Of a stretch of 64,000 bases of DNA, positions 62,549 to 64,000 are shown one piece after another. This DNA comes from Aphanomyces cochlioides. Lineage: Eukaryota; Oomycota; Saprolegniomycetes; Saprolegniales; Verrucalvaceae. The DNA lies in the NCBI GenBank assembly GCA_019828595.1, contig JAHQRK010000004.1, forward strand, positions 558,001 through 622,000. The letters run 5' to 3'. Position numbers and translations under genes: made by a program. The number at the start of each line of letters is the position of its first letter. Position 1 is the first letter of the stretch. Below the pieces are notes generated by a model. It was not told the origin of the DNA. It was given only the letters and a program-made list of their open reading frames with translations, and made no database searches.

Positions 62549-63956
62549 ATGCCCGCCAACTCGTCTGCCGTACAAGAACAGTTGAAGAGAAACCTCACAG
62601 GCGAGGAGAGATTGAAAGCCCATGAAATGCTGCTCAGCGCCATGGTGGATGGGCGACTTCCGTATGGAGCAGTGTCTGAGACTGCCAGCTACTTCAACTG
62701 CCACCGGACAACCATATCTCGCTTTTGGTCTCGTGCAAAGAGGTCTTTGCTTCGCGGCGATCTCGTCACCGACATAGCGGCGAAAAAAGAGGTAATAACC
62801 TTTCAAATATAATATTTTGACGTTAAATATTGATTTCGATGGATATCAGTTCTAAGAGGTACTCTACTTTAGGAAACTCAGGTCGACCACGTCAACGAAC
62901 TGCTGAGGCGATCGAAGTTGCGATCAAGCAAGTCGAACATCAAGACCGTCAAACACTGCGCACTCTCGCTGCAAAGTGTCACATTCCCATGACGACCATT
63001 GTGAGACATATGAAGGAAACGAAGAAACTGAGGCAAGATCAAGCATCATCAAGCCGACATTGACTGACGCCAACAAGATGCAACGCCTCCGCTTTTCTCT
63101 GGGATTTCTTCGACCTGGGCCGATCGGAACCCATTCTTTTGCCGATATGCACAATGTCGTACATATCGACGAGAAGTGGTTTTGGTTGGCCAAGGTCAAG
63201 AACAAGTACTACGTCTACGAGGACGAGGAGCTCGCCCTGCGTACCGCCAAGTCCAAGTCGTTTGTCACCAAGGTGATGTTTTTAGCGGCAGTGGCCCATC
63301 CTCGTTACGACGCCCACACAAGACGTGTCTTCGACGGAAAGCTCGGCATTTGGCCGTTCGTTCAGCGTCTTCCAGCTGTCTGGAACAGCAAGAATCGTCC
63401 AAGGGGGACCATGGTCACGACCCCACAAAATGTCGACTCTACCGTGTATCTGAAGTCCATTTACGAGAACGTGCTACCAGCAATCATATCCAAATTTTCC
63501 CGCGCTTCCTTGCGGACTGGTGTGGTGATGCAGCAAGACAATGCTGGTCCCCACAAATGCTTGTCAACTGATGTGTTGCAGTTGAGAGGTGTGCAGAATA
63601 TCACCGTGTCAAACCAACCCCCCAACAGTCCAGATTTCAATGTTCTCGATTTAGGATTTTTTAACGCTATTCAGAGTTTACAGCACCAAAAGAGTATGCG
63701 TTCGATAGACGAACTCATTGGTGCTGTGGAAGATGCTTTTATTGAGTTGCCAGTAAATACTCTGGCAAAGACATTTGTGACCTTGCAAAAGGTTCTGGAA
63801 TGCTCCTTGGACGTGCATGGCGGTAATAACTTCAAGATTCCTCACATGAGCAAGGACGCATTGATTGGAGATCTATCAACGTTTAATGTTCAGTGCTCGC
63901 CCGCGATCTACTCCAGTGCCATTCACCATCTCAATTCCCATGATCAAGTAGGGTAA
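62549..63956 (+). pseudogene. Mariner-type transposase, frameshifted
   Basis: From ATG 62549 a helix-turn-helix N-terminal region (MPANSSAVQEQLKRN, YGAVSETASYFNCHRTTISRFW) runs to 62791. A probable intron with an AAG acceptor (62792-62856) leads to the GRPRQRTAEA and HIPMTTIVRHMKETKKLR segment. The frame then shifts by one base near 63037-63041, and the catalytic half continues in another frame to 63956. DDD motifs are present: VHIDEKWFWLA, MQQDNAGPHK, PPNSPDFNVLDLGFFNAIQ. The wording is close to plant and oomycete mariner-like elements. The shift means it cannot encode a full transposase unless frameshifting occurs or the base call is wrong. The right terminal repeat is beyond the window. 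Confidence 0.8.
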
Positions 63957-64000
63957 TAATAAAATACTTGTTTGATTTTAATTCATCGGCAGTTTATGAA

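Noticed and set aside
1..64000. CRISPR arrays, rRNA, tRNA or bacterial operon structure
   Set aside because: No regularly spaced repeats, no cloverleaf or rRNA sequence recognised. Introns throughout indicate a eukaryotic nuclear genome. tRNA absence was judged by eye only.

Overview
This is a gene-dense nuclear window from a eukaryote, most likely an oomycete of the Saprolegniales (Aphanomyces/Saprolegnia type). That placement is inference. It rests on about 100 very short introns (36-77 nt, GT-AG, donors mostly GTA/GTG), compact head-to-head and tail-to-tail packing, oomycete-style ankyrin and leucine-rich repeat families, flagellar genes (TTC12, WDR90/POC16, probably LRRC71), and a mevalonate-pathway enzyme. 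I assembled exons by hand from splice signals and reading-frame continuity. Nearly every multi-exon model closes in frame to a recognisable protein.

Layout. 1-5.1 kb: partial STN1-like OB-fold gene, TTC12, a 77-aa single-pass membrane protein, splicing factor ISY1. 5.4-16 kb: beta-adaptin, a coiled-coil RING protein, a CoA-type Nudix hydrolase, DCAF11, a MAP65/PRC1/Ase1 microtubule bundler. 16-23.3 kb: a divergent orphan pair, a Prp3_C/RWDD3-like protein, a C2-pseudokinase, a cyclic-nucleotide-binding cation channel. 23.9-26.2 kb: an apparently complete PIF/Harbinger DNA transposon with TIRs and a TTA target duplication. 27.1-32.7 kb: a membrane-anchored HMG-CoA synthase fused to a ketoacyl-synthase domain, a Lys-rich protein, an F-box-JmjC dioxygenase. 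33.5-46.5 kb: a helical orphan, an 11-unit ankyrin protein, a NET domain-C2H2 zinc-finger fusion, a type I membrane protein, an LRRC71-like protein, a lactonase-fold propeller, a 945-aa LRR protein, a MORN protein. 46.9-61.6 kb: a FYVE-PH-transmembrane-SEC14 protein, homoserine O-acetyltransferase, kinetochore SPC24, ALKBH8, a DHHC palmitoyltransferase, WDR90/POC16, mitochondrial cyclophilin. The last 1.5 kb holds a frameshifted mariner-type transposase running to the window edge.

Most genes are unrelated housekeeping functions that do not form a pathway. Three features stand out. First, the HMG-CoA synthase-ketoacyl synthase fusion. Second, a palindromic TATCCGGATA-type element just upstream of many start codons, often inside divergent promoters. 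Third, several unusual domain fusions or active-site losses: NET-C2H2, FYVE-SEC14, a C2-pseudokinase lacking both catalytic aspartates, and a channel with a non-GYG pore. All functions come from motif and family recognition by eye; no database search was run.
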